Notes: generated by a model not told the origin, from the letters alone. Shown: positions 16,807 through 25,515, counted from the stretch's first letter. The stretch: DNA of 64,000 nt from Actinomycetes bacterium (GCA_021785695.1 JAJYEQ010000001.1:1-64000), one strand, 5' to 3'. Numbers and translations are program-made.

Positions 16807-17103
16807 ATGTCGCTGATGTGGAACCGCACCTACGCGTGGGACGACGCGGAGTGGCGCAGCCAGGCCGCCTGCCGAGACACCGAGCCGGACCTGTTCTTCC
16901 CGATCGGGACGACCGGACTGGCCACCGACCAGATCGAGTCGGCCAAGCGCGTGTGCGACAAGTGTGAGGCCCAGAAGTTGTGCCTGGAGTTCGCGCTGGC
17001 GACCAACCAGGAGTCCGGCGTGTGGGGTGGCACGACCGAGGACGAGCGCCGCAAGCTGCGCAAGCAGTGGCTGGCGGCGCGCCGGCGCGCCAGCCAGCAC
17101 TAG
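16807..17103 (+). CDS. whiB1: WhiB-family iron-sulfur transcription factor, WhiB1/WblE type
   Basis: A 98-residue WhiB protein. The four cluster cysteines are in AACRDT, then VCDKCEAQKLC; the turn motif SGVWGG and a basic C-terminus (DERRKLRKQWLAARRRA) follow. DTEPDLFFPIGTTG and the spacing are closest to WhiB1/WblE. These bind a 4Fe-4S cluster and the main sigma factor and respond to nitric oxide. The ATG at 16807 has an AAGGA site seven bases upstream; a GTG at 16792 is possible. The convergent PdtaS-type kinase next door repeats the order seen in Mycobacterium tuberculosis (Rv3219-Rv3220c). Confidence 0.85.
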   Translation: MSLMWNRTYAWDDAEWRSQAACRDTEPDLFFPIGTTGLATDQIESAKRVCDKCEAQKLCLEFALATNQESGVWGGTTEDERRKLRKQWLAARRRASQH

Positions 17104-17128
17104 CGACCCGCGCGGCGATCGCGCCGCG

Positions 17129-18610
17129 TTAGCGCCTCGCGACCACAGGCACCTCGACGCGCACCAGCGTGCCGCCCCCGCTCTCGGGACCCATCGCCGT
17201 GACGTCGATCTGGCCGCGCAGCTGCGTGCGCACCAGGTCGCGCACGATCGACAGCCCGAGGCTGGTCGGCGCATCCAGGGAGAAGTCCGCCCCCACCCCC
17301 ACGCCGTTGTCGCGCACCTCGGCCACGGCGTGCTCGGCGTCGCGGGCCAGGCGCAGCGTGACCACGCCGACCGGTTCGGGGTCCTCGACACTGAAGTCGA
17401 CGAACGCGTGCTCGACCGCGTTGGTGAGCAGCTCGGCCAGCACCACGGCGAGCGGCGTCGCCACGTCGGTGGCCAGCACGCCGAGCTCGCCGCTGACCAC
17501 GATCTCGACGGGGTGCAGGGCCAAGACGGTGTCCTCGACCAGCAGGACCAGCGAGCGCACGATCTCGTCGAAGGACACGTCCTCGCCCGGCTCGCGGCTG
17601 AGCACCTCGTGCACGACCGCGATCGAGCGCACCCGTCGCTCCGCCTCCAAGAGGGCGGTCCGGGTCTCGCGCTCGACGCTGCGGCGCGCCTGGAGGCGCA
17701 GCAGCGACGAGATGGTCTGCAGGTTGTTCTTGACGCGGTGGTGGACCTCGCGCACCGCGGCCTCCTTGCTCAGCACTACCCGGTTGAGGCGACGCAGATC
17801 GCTCACGTCGCGCACCAGGACCATGACCGCGGTGGGGCGTTCGGCCTCCAGCAGCGGCACGCAGTGAAAGACGATGGCCACGTCGATGCCGCGATCGAGC
17901 TCTTCCAGGGTGGGCATGGCGAAGGCACGGGCGCGCTCCAGGGCGCGCAGGTGCAGGCCCAGCTCGGGCAAGGTGCGCCCCTCGACCGAGGCCGAGACCC
18001 CCACGCGGTGCAGCGCGTTGACGGCGTTCGGGGTCGCGAAGTCCACGCGGCCCGCGCCGTCGAGCAGGATGATGCCGTCGCCCACGCGCGGCAGGCCCGG
18101 CCCGGCCACGTCGTCCTCGCGGAACGGGAACGTCGAGGCGGCCACCATGTCGCACAGGCGCACGAAGATCGACAGGTAGGCCTGCTCGTAGAGCGAGGAC
18201 GGCCCGCGCATCGGCCCTTGCAGGCGCACCAGGGCGGCCACGACCGCGCCGCTCACCCGCACCGGAATGGCCCACACCAAGGTCGGCTCGCCGATCACCT
18301 CGGGCGACGCGTAGCCGGTGACGCGCTCGGCCTCGGCGAGGGCCCGGCGCACCAGGGGCCAGTCGTCGGCCCGGTGGGCCGTGCCCACCAGGTCGGCCGT
18401 GATCACCGTCGCGCGGTTGTTGGGCCGCACCTGGCCCAGCACCACCAGCTCGCCGTCGCCAGCGCCGTCGGTGACGGGGGCCATCAGCACTAGGTCGGAG
18501 AAGGCCAGGTCGGCCAGGAGCGACCACGACGCGGTCAGGCGCAGCAGGTGGTCGATGGTCGCCTCGTCCAGACCGGCCCGGGCGACCGCCAGCTCGGCCA
18601 GCGTGGCCAC
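17129..18610 (-). CDS. pdtaS: PdtaS-type cytosolic sensor histidine kinase
   Basis: A 493-residue soluble kinase with an N-terminal GAF-like domain (about 1-170), a PAS domain (about 190-290) and a HisKA_2 dimerisation helix. The phospho-acceptor histidine is in REVHHRVKNNLQTISSLLRL. A HATPase domain follows, with the N-box ELLTNAVEHAF and G-box DNGVGV. In M. tuberculosis PdtaS phosphorylates the RNA-binding regulator PdtaR; no pdtaR lies in this window. The start is a GTG at 18610 overlapping the PHP gene stop (TAGTG); a longer open frame upstream lies inside that gene. The N-terminus ATLAELAV...LLADLAFSDLVL matches the family start. Confidence 0.85.
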   Translation of the reverse strand: MATLAELAVARAGLDEATIDHLLRLTASWSLLADLAFSDLVLMAPVTDGAGDGELVVLGQVRPNNRATVITADLVGTAHRADDWPLVRRALAEAERVTGYASPEVIGEPTLVWAIPVRVSGAVVAALVRLQGPMRGPSSLYEQAYLSIFVRLCDMVAASTFPFREDDVAGPGLPRVGDGIILLDGAGRVDFATPNAVNALHRVGVSASVEGRTLPELGLHLRALERARAFAMPTLEELDRGIDVAIVFHCVPLLEAERPTAVMVLVRDVSDLRRLNRVVLSKEAAVREVHHRVKNNLQTISSLLRLQARRSVERETRTALLEAERRVRSIAVVHEVLSREPGEDVSFDEIVRSLVLLVEDTVLALHPVEIVVSGELGVLATDVATPLAVVLAELLTNAVEHAFVDFSVEDPEPVGVVTLRLARDAEHAVAEVRDNGVGVGADFSLDAPTSLGLSIVRDLVRTQLRGQIDVTAMGPESGGGTLVRVEVPVVARR

Positions 18611-19485
18611 TAGTGCCCGCGCAGCGGGACGAGGACGCGCTGGCGCGCGCTGTAGGAGGCCAGCTGGGTGATGCCGCGCGCCTCCAGCAGGGCGGCGAGG
18701 TCCCCCACGCGTTCGCTGACCCGTCCGAGCCGGTGGGCGTCCGAGGCGGTGGTGAAGGTGGTCCCCCGCGCGACCAGGCGGTCCAGGAACCCCTCGGCGG
18801 GGTACTGCTCGGCGGCGGGCTTGGACCAGCCAGCCGAGCTGCACTCGACCGAGACGTCGGCGGCCGCGGCGGCCGCGGCCATGGCGTCCCAGAAGCCCGT
18901 CGGGTCGCCCGGCCGGTAGCCGGCCACCTTGATCAGGTCGGGGTGGGCCAGCACGTCGACGGCCGAGCAGGCGATGAGCTCCTCGAGGGCCACGGTGTAG
19001 TCAGCCCAGCAGCGGTCCACGTCGCGGACCTCCCACTGGGCCATGGGGATGGGGTTGTCGACGTCGTCGAAGCCCCAGCTGCCCAGCCAGTGGACCGACC
19101 CGATGAGCACGTCGAAGGGGTACTGGGCCAGCAGCTCGCTGACCACGTCCATCTGGTCGCGGTAGTAATCGACCTCCAGGCCGATCTTGACCGGCAGGCC
19201 CTCGTCCTTGGCCCGCTGGGCCAGGGTGACGTAGTCGTCGAGGCGGTTGCGCGCCGTGAAGGCCATGTAGTCGCCCATGACGGGACTGGTGACCTCCTCG
19301 GGGTGGCGCTCCCAGAAGGGCCCCACGACGTCGAGCACCTCGACGAAGCGGTGGGCGTGCTCGGTCAGGGCCAGCTCGCCCACCCCGGCCGCCGCGGCCG
19401 CCTCGCAGTACTGGGCGATCTGGTCCAGGCGGTACCAGACCGAGGAGTCCTCGTGGGGCCACAGATGCAGGTGGTAGTCGAGCAC
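18610..19485 (-). CDS. PHP-domain phosphatase, histidinol-phosphatase (HisK/HisJ) type
   Basis: A 291-residue PHP-family hydrolase. The first metal ligands are in DYHLHLWPHED, then ELALTEHAHRF, GLEVDYYRDQ and VLIGSVHWLG. SVECSSAGWSKP and TTASDAHRLGRV come near the end, which together make the trinuclear metal site. It may dephosphorylate histidinol phosphate, though PHP proteins act on several small phosphates. It starts one base after the DUF3107 stop and overlaps pdtaS, so DUF3107-PHP-pdtaS is an operon. Confidence 0.8.
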   Translation of the reverse strand: MLDYHLHLWPHEDSSVWYRLDQIAQYCEAAAAAGVGELALTEHAHRFVEVLDVVGPFWERHPEEVTSPVMGDYMAFTARNRLDDYVTLAQRAKDEGLPVKIGLEVDYYRDQMDVVSELLAQYPFDVLIGSVHWLGSWGFDDVDNPIPMAQWEVRDVDRCWADYTVALEELIACSAVDVLAHPDLIKVAGYRPGDPTGFWDAMAAAAAAADVSVECSSAGWSKPAAEQYPAEGFLDRLVARGTTFTTASDAHRLGRVSERVGDLAALLEARGITQLASYSARQRVLVPLRGH

Positions 19486-19486
19486 G

Positions 19487-19717
19487 TCAGGTGGCGCCGA
19501 AGCCGACCGAGCGGCCCGTGGCCACGCCGACCTCGACGAAGGCCATGCGCGCGGCGGGCACGCCGACGCGGCGGCCCTTGCGATCGGTCAGCCACAGCAC
19601 CCCGTCACTCAGCAGGACCGCCTCGATCTGGGCGACCAGCTCGTCGCGATCCGTGTCGTCGCCCAACTCGATGTCGAGCTCTCGCATTGACTGCACGATC
19701 CCGATCCGGATGTCCAT
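19487..19717 (-). CDS. DUF3107 family protein
   Basis: A 76-residue protein beginning MDIRIGIVQSMRELDIELGD and ending in an RVGVPAARMAFVEVG segment, typical of the small actinobacterial DUF3107 family (Rv3208A/TB9.4-like). Function unknown. The ATG at 19717 has a GAGGAGA ribosome site five bases upstream; a longer frame to 19777 would add a 20-residue sequence unlike the family. It is divergent from the dGTPase gene, 58 bp away. Confidence 0.8.
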   Translation of the reverse strand: MDIRIGIVQSMRELDIELGDDTDRDELVAQIEAVLLSDGVLWLTDRKGRRVGVPAARMAFVEVGVATGRSVGFGAT

Positions 19718-19775
19718 GAGTCTCCTCGCCGCGCCACCTCGTCCCCATGTTACGGCCCTCGGGCACAATGGAGTC

Positions 19776-20423
19776 ATGCCAGCCTCACGTCACGAGCGGT
19801 GGGCGTCCACCATGGCGGGTCACCGCGCCGACGACGACGTGGCCGTCGCCCACGCCGACTCCCGCGCGCGCCTGGCGCGCGTGTCCCTGGTCACGCGCGA
19901 ATCGGCGGAGAATGACGGCGCGCCCCCCAGCACGGGCGCGACGCGGGCGCGCGGCGCGGGCGATCGCGCGCGCGCCGAGGAGCCCGACGCGCTGCGGACC
20001 TGCTTTGAGCGCGACCGTGACCGCATCTTGCACGCCAACGCCTTTCGCCGCCTGGCCGGCAAGACGCAGGTCTTCGTCTTTCCCGAGGACCACATGCGCA
20101 CCCGGCTCACCCACGCCCTGGAGGTCGCCCAGGTGGCCGTGGGGGTGGCTCGGCCGCTCGGGCTCAACGTCGCGCTGACCGAGGCGATCGCCCTCGGCCA
20201 CGACTGCGGCCACGGCCCCGGCGGCCACGCCAGCGAGGAGGCCCTCGATCCCTACCTGCCCGGGGGCTTCGACCACGCCCCCTGGGGGGCCGACGTGGCT
20301 CTGGCCCCCCTCAACCTGTGCGCCGAGACCCTCGACGGGATCCGCAACCACTCCTGGAGCCGGCCCGCGCCGGCCACCCCCGAAGGGGAGGTCGTCAGCT
20401 GGGCCGTTATCTCCAGGAACTGA
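19776..20423 (+). pseudogene. dgt: Chromosomal dGTPase, 5' part, cut by the Tn554-like element
   Basis: A 215-codon truncated deoxyguanosinetriphosphate triphosphohydrolase. The HD-domain part is intact: KTQVFVFPEDHMRTRLTHALEV, then ALGHDCGHGPGGHASEE. The frame then reaches VSWA and runs into element sequence, ending five codons later. The missing C-terminal part, which holds another metal-ligand His-Asp pair, lies at 25622-26086. The start is ATG 19776, or ATG 19812 with a shorter tail. The truncated product could be made but should lack a complete active site. Confidence 0.88.
20401..20412 (+). other. attL: left junction of the Tn554-like element
   Basis: The host sequence TCGTCAGCT leads into GGGCCG (20401-20406), followed by the element arm TTATCT (20407-20412). 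Joining the host sequence to the left of this hexamer with that to the right of the second GGGCCG at 25620-25625 restores an open dgt frame reading VSWADRIAYVCHD. That is strong evidence that the hexamer marks the crossover. Confidence 0.75.
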
Positions 20424-20515
20424 GCCAGGTCTCTTCAACCTCCAGAAGAGACTGGCACGACCCCTGAGGGATGTCACATCGAGCCCTTACCTTGGGTCTC
20501 CAGAACGGAGGCACC

Positions 20516-21628
20516 ATGAGAGTTCAGCCGGTGGATCAGCCGAGCGGGCCACCGTCCTACACCGTCGTGAATGACGTCGGGCTGCCCATAGTACCTATCG
20601 ACCAGTACCTCGAATACCTGACGGCGCGGGGCTCGTCGCCCCATACCGTTCGGTCCTACGCCTTCGACCTTCGAGACTTCTGGACCTTCCTCAGCCAGCG
20701 CCACCAGACCGCTTTGGCCGTGAGCATCGACGACCTGGCGGGATGGATCTCGTGGTTGCGGTTGCCTCCGTCACTGCGCGCTTGCGGCGTTGCGATTATT
20801 CCCCTCGACCCGGAACCCCACCTCGCCCCCGCCACGATTTCGAGGAAGCTGTCAGCGGTCGTGGCCTTCTACGAGTTCCTGGGGCAGCGCGACGCGGCGG
20901 TCCTCCCGCTGCTCAGCCAGCTCCGTCAAGGACGGCCTCGGGGTACGGGACGCTACCAGCCCTTCCTCTCCCATCTCGCGCGCACCAGCACCCGCCCCAG
21001 TCGCACGATCAGCGTGAAGGTCGCTGCACGACGGCCGGTAACCCTCACCCCCGATCAGGTCCAGAGCGTGCTCGAGTCCTGTACAAATCGGCGAGACCGG
21101 CTCTTCTTCGGCACACTGTGGGAGACCGGCGCTCGGGCCTCGGAAGCTCTGGGACTTCGGATCAACGACCTTGACGAGCGCCACGGAACATTGCGTATCA
21201 CGCCTCGAGACAACGCCAACGGGGCGAGGGTAAAGGGCTCCAAGGAGCGCATCGTGCCGGTGGGGAAGCGCTTCGTCCGGCTCGCCATCGACTACCTGAC
21301 GCTCGACTACGGCGCCGTCGACTCGGACTACCTCTTCGTCAATCTCTACGGCGGATCGATTGGAAGGCCCTGGTCGTACGACGCCGTCGACGACCTCGTC
21401 CGGCGCACTCGAACAAAGTGCGGCTTCTACTTCACCCCCCACATGTTCCGCCACACCTACAGCACGCGTCTCTTGCGGGCCGGTGCGCGGATCGAGATCG
21501 TCGCGGAGTTACTCGGCCACGCCAGCATTCAGACGACCCGATCCATCTATGGCCACCTTGACGTCAGTGACCTTCGAGCCGAGCTTGACCGTGTCGGTTG
21601 GCTCGATGGTTCGGTGGTGACGCTATGA
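20516..21628 (+). CDS. tnpA: TnpA-type tyrosine recombinase of the Tn554-like element
   Basis: A 370-residue integrase. An N-terminal SAM-like core-binding domain (YLTARGSSPHTVRSYAFDLR, about residues 35-55) precedes the catalytic domain. That domain contains the first Arg in ETGARASEALGL, Lys in VKGSKERIVPVGK, His-x-x-Arg in HMFRHTYSTRLL, His in LLGHASIQTT, and the nucleophile Tyr in SIYGHLD. All catalytic residues are present. Length fits Tn554 TnpA. The ATG at 20516 has a GGAGG site five bases upstream; an earlier ATG at 20471 is less likely. The stop overlaps tnpB as ATGA. Confidence 0.88.
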   Translation: MRVQPVDQPSGPPSYTVVNDVGLPIVPIDQYLEYLTARGSSPHTVRSYAFDLRDFWTFLSQRHQTALAVSIDDLAGWISWLRLPPSLRACGVAIIPLDPEPHLAPATISRKLSAVVAFYEFLGQRDAAVLPLLSQLRQGRPRGTGRYQPFLSHLARTSTRPSRTISVKVAARRPVTLTPDQVQSVLESCTNRRDRLFFGTLWETGARASEALGLRINDLDERHGTLRITPRDNANGARVKGSKERIVPVGKRFVRLAIDYLTLDYGAVDSDYLFVNLYGGSIGRPWSYDAVDDLVRRTRTKCGFYFTPHMFRHTYSTRLLRAGARIEIVAELLGHASIQTTRSIYGHLDVSDLRAELDRVGWLDGSVVTL

Positions 21629-23982
21629 CGCTTCGAGCCCTTGAGGAAGACCCGTATGCCCAGTGGCGCAACACCGTTCGCGAAGCGCTTCGCCCCGAGT
21701 ACCGCCACCCGGTGCTCTACTGCGCCGAGCTGACCGGTGTCTTGCACGTTCCTGACTGCATGGTCGAGGGCTGCGTAGGGAGCGAGCTGAGCGCTGGCCT
21801 CTGCATCGGACACTTCCATAGGTGGCGCGGCGCCGGCAAGCCCCAGGGACATCGGAAGCTGGCGTGGGCTGCCGATCAGCCCGCCGAACTCCAGGGGCGG
21901 CGAGCGCCTCAAAAGTGCCTGGTTCCCGCGTGTCGGCAGGGCCAAGACAGCGGCTTTTGTCGGATCCACCTCTCCGCGTGGCAGAAACACCGGGGTTCGC
22001 TGTCCTCTGAGGCCTGGTCGCTGTCTGGAGAAGCAGCCCTACTCTGCCGAAGAACCGAGCCGTGTCCCGTCAACATCTGCGTCCTCGACGTACGTCCAGG
22101 ACAGCCCTTCTGTACGGCGCACCTCCTCAGATGGAGGCGCCAGGGCTCGTCACCGGTCGGTCAATTCGTTGAGCAGCTGAGCGACGTCGGCCGCGCGCGT
22201 TACGACCTACGAGATCTTCCAGAGACACTGCGCCTCGAGTCGCAGTACCTCCTGCAGGCCCTCCATGATCGAAATACGACCGCCTTGCCCTATTCGCTGG
22301 GCCAGGAACTGTTCAGAGCACTCCGTCACAGTGAGATTGAGACCTTCACCGAGACTCCACGCGATGCGTGGGGTGCATGGTGGACGCTGCACGGAACAGG
22401 CCGTGGACTCGGGTCGATCGCCCTGCTGAGATTCGCGTCGGACACACTCGCCGACCTCATCGAAGGTACCGGCTGGGACAACGAGTACCCCCGCGACGTC
22501 TGGGACCGGAACCGTCTCGGCATCACGGGGAGGGTGCGCTACCTCGACTTCCGCGACATCGTTCAACCCGGACTCCGTGACCTGGTCAAACGATGGTGCC
22601 GACAGAGACTCACGGCCAAGGGTCTGGACTTCACCGGCGTCGCGAAGGATCTCCTCGCCCTGCGCCACCTGTCAGTCACCTTGGCGAAGCGGCGGCCCGG
22701 GAGAGACGCCGATCACCTGGACCGTGAATTCCTGGAGGAGTGGTTCGTAGACTTGTCGACCCTCACGAACTCTCGCACCGCAGCGCCCGTCAGCCACTCG
22801 CATCGCAAGGCGATGCTGAGCACGGTGAGCGTCCTGCTTCGCGACAACCAACGCAACGGCTGGCACCCCGAAGTACCAGCGACCGCCCATGTCCATCCCG
22901 ACGACTTCCCACGGCAGGGCGAACGCCTCCCCCGAGCCATCCCCGAATCCGCGATGCGTGCGATTGAAGCCCCGGGCGCCCTCGAGTTGCTTGGACGTCC
23001 CGAGTACCGCCTCATCACGCGGCTTCACATCGAGACCGGGATGCGCAACACCGATATCCGCAACCTCGTGCACTGGCGCTTCCTTTCTCGCGATGGTGCC
23101 GCAAAGCCCTACGTGCTCTTCTACAACTCCAAGATTGGTCGCGAGGCGGTGGTGCCAATCGGTGAGTCGTTGGCCGACGAGCTCAGCACGTGGGCGGCTG
23201 TCGTTCGATCCAAGTATGCCGACACCGCGAAGCGAGAGAGCACCCGGGCCCCGTCCTCGCGGGCCAGCGCACTGAAGCTCTTCCCCTCGCCACACGCCAA
23301 TCCGACCGGTTGCAACCCGATTAGCTATTCCGGCTATCAGACGGCCCTCCAGCGTTGGTTTGACCGCCTCAGCCTCGTTGACGACGTCGGTCGGCCCATC
23401 CACGTTACGAGTCACCAGTTTCGCCACACCTACGGGACGCGACTTATCAACGCCAACGTCCCCGCCCATATCGTTCAGGCTCTACTGGACCACACGTCGC
23501 CCGCTATGACCGCTCACTACGCCCGATTGAGCGACAAGACCATCCGTGCCGCCTGGGAGGAGGCAACGACCAAGATCAGCGGCGGCCGCAGCGTGTCCGA
23601 CGAGGTGCTCGACGTGGAGGGCCGACTCTCTGACGCGGCCTGGAGCCGCCACCGGGTCGAACACGCGGCGTCACTTCGCCTGGCCAACGGATCGTGTGGC
23701 ATGTCACCAACGAAGGTCTGCGAGCAGGCCAATCCCTGTCTTTCGTGTGACCTCTTCATCCCCGACGGGGAGTTCATCGACGACTACCAGAGACAACTCG
23801 TATTCACTGAGGCCATGGCCGTGAGAGCCCGCGACGAGGGGTACGTCCGTCTGGCCGAAAAGGCCGACCAGGACGCGATCGCACTCAAGGGAATCATCGG
23901 CCGGGTTTCTGAAGCTGAGCCCGTCGCACCAGTTCGCGTTGCCTCGCCTCGACACCGACGGAGCAAACATGAAGGCCGATAA
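21625..23982 (+). CDS. tnpB: TnpB-type large tyrosine recombinase of the Tn554-like element
   Basis: A 785-residue recombinase. The first 180 residues contain three Cys/His clusters (CMVEGCVG..., KCLVPACRQG..., CPVNICVLD...), each ending in a C-x-x-H pair, probably zinc-binding. The catalytic domain shows Arg in ETGMRNTDIRNL, Lys in NSKIGREAVVPI, HQFRHTYGTRL, LLDHTS and Tyr in HYARLSD. After it comes CEQANPCLSCDLFIPDGEF, a cysteine motif usual in this family. It is larger than Tn554 TnpB because of the N-terminal clusters. It starts ATGA on the tnpA stop and overlaps tnpC by 14 bp. Confidence 0.87.
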   Translation: MTLRALEEDPYAQWRNTVREALRPEYRHPVLYCAELTGVLHVPDCMVEGCVGSELSAGLCIGHFHRWRGAGKPQGHRKLAWAADQPAELQGRRAPQKCLVPACRQGQDSGFCRIHLSAWQKHRGSLSSEAWSLSGEAALLCRRTEPCPVNICVLDVRPGQPFCTAHLLRWRRQGSSPVGQFVEQLSDVGRARYDLRDLPETLRLESQYLLQALHDRNTTALPYSLGQELFRALRHSEIETFTETPRDAWGAWWTLHGTGRGLGSIALLRFASDTLADLIEGTGWDNEYPRDVWDRNRLGITGRVRYLDFRDIVQPGLRDLVKRWCRQRLTAKGLDFTGVAKDLLALRHLSVTLAKRRPGRDADHLDREFLEEWFVDLSTLTNSRTAAPVSHSHRKAMLSTVSVLLRDNQRNGWHPEVPATAHVHPDDFPRQGERLPRAIPESAMRAIEAPGALELLGRPEYRLITRLHIETGMRNTDIRNLVHWRFLSRDGAAKPYVLFYNSKIGREAVVPIGESLADELSTWAAVVRSKYADTAKRESTRAPSSRASALKLFPSPHANPTGCNPISYSGYQTALQRWFDRLSLVDDVGRPIHVTSHQFRHTYGTRLINANVPAHIVQALLDHTSPAMTAHYARLSDKTIRAAWEEATTKISGGRSVSDEVLDVEGRLSDAAWSRHRVEHAASLRLANGSCGMSPTKVCEQANPCLSCDLFIPDGEFIDDYQRQLVFTEAMAVRARDEGYVRLAEKADQDAIALKGIIGRVSEAEPVAPVRVASPRHRRSKHEGR

Positions 23983-24385
23983 CACTGGTCATCTTCGCGA
24001 GGCCGCGAGGCGCAAGCATGAGGAGTGTCTTAACCGGGTCAGCGCTGCGATCCGGGAGGCTGACCGCCTCGGCCAAACCGTGACGGTGCAAGGCGTGGCG
24101 AAGACCGCGGGGGTCTCCCCCTCGTGGATCTACACCCAGCCTGCGGTCTACGAGGCCGTACGCTCTCGTCGAGCCGAAGCAGACAACCGCTCCCGCATGC
24201 GGATCCCCGAAGCACAAGGGGCTGGTCGGGCGAGTCAACACAAGCGAATCGAACTCCTGGTCACGCGACTAAGGGAGACGACCGAGGACAACCAGAGACT
24301 GCGCAGCGAATTGGCGGTCGTGCACGCCGAACTTCGCCGAATGCGCCAACTCCAGCCACGGCAGACTGTGGGCAAGGAACCATGA
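23969..24385 (+). CDS. tnpC: TnpC-type accessory protein (DUF6262-like)
   Basis: A 138-residue protein. It has a helical N-terminus (ARRKHEECLNRVSAAIREAD), a helix-turn-helix (TVQGVAKTAGVSPSWIYTQP, about 45-65) and a C-terminal coiled coil (KRIELLVTRLRETTEDNQRL onward). This is the layout of TnpC from Tn554 relatives, which influences transposition efficiency and orientation. The ATG at 23969 overlaps the end of tnpB, and the stop TGA overlaps the next ATG as ATGA. Confidence 0.82.
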   Translation: MKADNTGHLREAARRKHEECLNRVSAAIREADRLGQTVTVQGVAKTAGVSPSWIYTQPAVYEAVRSRRAEADNRSRMRIPEAQGAGRASQHKRIELLVTRLRETTEDNQRLRSELAVVHAELRRMRQLQPRQTVGKEP

Positions 24386-25515
24386 AGGAACGTGAGATGA
24401 CCATCGACCGACGTAGCGAATGGACCGCCACCATGCGAGGTAATCCCGTTTCCGATGGCCTGGTCTTCGCCCACAGAGACACGCCACCGCCTACGGTTGA
24501 ACCTCGGTTGATCTCACGCGAGCAGCGTGAGGAGTTTGAGAACCAGACGCTGGCCGAAGGTGCCACGCACGCGTCGGGGGCCGGGAACCGCGCCGTCGAA
24601 GAAGTGCCTGATCCGCTGCGCACCTGCTTTGAGAGGGATCGTGACCGCATCCTGCATTCCACCGCGTTTCGTCGACTCGCCGGCAAGACACAGGTCTTCA
24701 TCTTTCCCACCGACCACCAGCGCACCCGTTTGACGCACGCCTTGGAGGTCACGCAGGTGGCCACCGCTGTTGCTCGAGCCACCGGGATGAACGTTGCGCT
24801 CGTCGAAGCGATCGCCCTCGGGCACGACTGCGGTCACGGCCCAGGTGGTCACGCCTCCGAGGAGGCCTTTGACCTGTTCATTCCCGGTGGCTACCACCAC
24901 GCGGTCTGGGGAGCCGACGTGGTTCTCCAGCCCCTGAACCTGTGCCCGGAGACCTTGGACGGCATCCGCAACCACTCGTGGTCCCGGCCCACCCCCGCGA
25001 CGCCGGAGGGAACCATCGTCAGCTGGGCCGACCGATGCGCGTACAGCGCCCATGACCTGGAGGACGCCATCAGTGCGGGCATCGTCAGCCCTGACAATCT
25101 GCCACCTTCGGTGAGCAGCGTCTTGGGGACGACGCGCTCGTCTCAGCTCCGATCGCTGATCGGCGCCTTGGTGTCGAGCATCACAACGACGGGACGTGTC
25201 GGCATGGACGCGAGGAATGCCGAGGCGCTCGCCGAGCTTCGATCCTTCAACTATCAAAACATCTACAACCGGTCCGAGTCACTTCGCCAGGGCGAGGCCG
25301 TCGTCGCCGTCTTGAAGGCGCTGGTCGAGAAGTTCAGCGATTCACCCCAGCTCCTACCCGACGACATTCGCAACCCCGATGATGCACTCACGGCAGCCGT
25401 CACCTACGTTGCCGGCATGACGGATCGCTTCGCCTTCGACACCGCAGTTCGGCTCCTTGGCTGGCGAGCTGACCGTCTTCCCCAAGGAATCGAAGGCGAT
25501 GTTTCGCGCCCGTGA
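24382..25515 (+). CDS. dgt: Element-borne complete dGTPase
   Basis: A 377-residue deoxyguanosinetriphosphate triphosphohydrolase. Metal-site residues are all present: His119 in RTRLTHALEV, His148-Asp149 in ALGHDCGHGP, and His224-Asp225 in YSAHDLEDAI. By eye it is about 80 percent identical to the host gene up to the insertion point and roughly half after it, so it is a homologue, not a recent duplicate. It would hydrolyse dGTP (or another dNTP) to deoxynucleoside and triphosphate. The start overlaps the tnpC stop as ATGA; ATG 24397 with an AAGGA site is an alternative. It is therefore part of the transposase operon. Confidence 0.9.
   Translation: MKEREMTIDRRSEWTATMRGNPVSDGLVFAHRDTPPPTVEPRLISREQREEFENQTLAEGATHASGAGNRAVEEVPDPLRTCFERDRDRILHSTAFRRLAGKTQVFIFPTDHQRTRLTHALEVTQVATAVARATGMNVALVEAIALGHDCGHGPGGHASEEAFDLFIPGGYHHAVWGADVVLQPLNLCPETLDGIRNHSWSRPTPATPEGTIVSWADRCAYSAHDLEDAISAGIVSPDNLPPSVSSVLGTTRSSQLRSLIGALVSSITTTGRVGMDARNAEALAELRSFNYQNIYNRSESLRQGEAVVAVLKALVEKFSDSPQLLPDDIRNPDDALTAAVTYVAGMTDRFAFDTAVRLLGWRADRLPQGIEGDVSRP
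25016..25034 (+). other. Copy of the insertion target inside the element's own dgt
   Basis: Nineteen bases here are identical to the reconstructed host site: TCGTCAGCT, the GGGCCG hexamer (25025-25030), then ACCG. They encode the VSWADR region at codons 213-218. The carried gene thus keeps an intact target, apart from any flanking bases the recombinases might also require. Confidence 0.75.

Noticed and set aside
20471..20515. An earlier ATG as the tnpA start
   Set aside because: No ribosome site precedes it, whereas the ATG at 20516 has GGAGG at the right distance and gives the expected family length.
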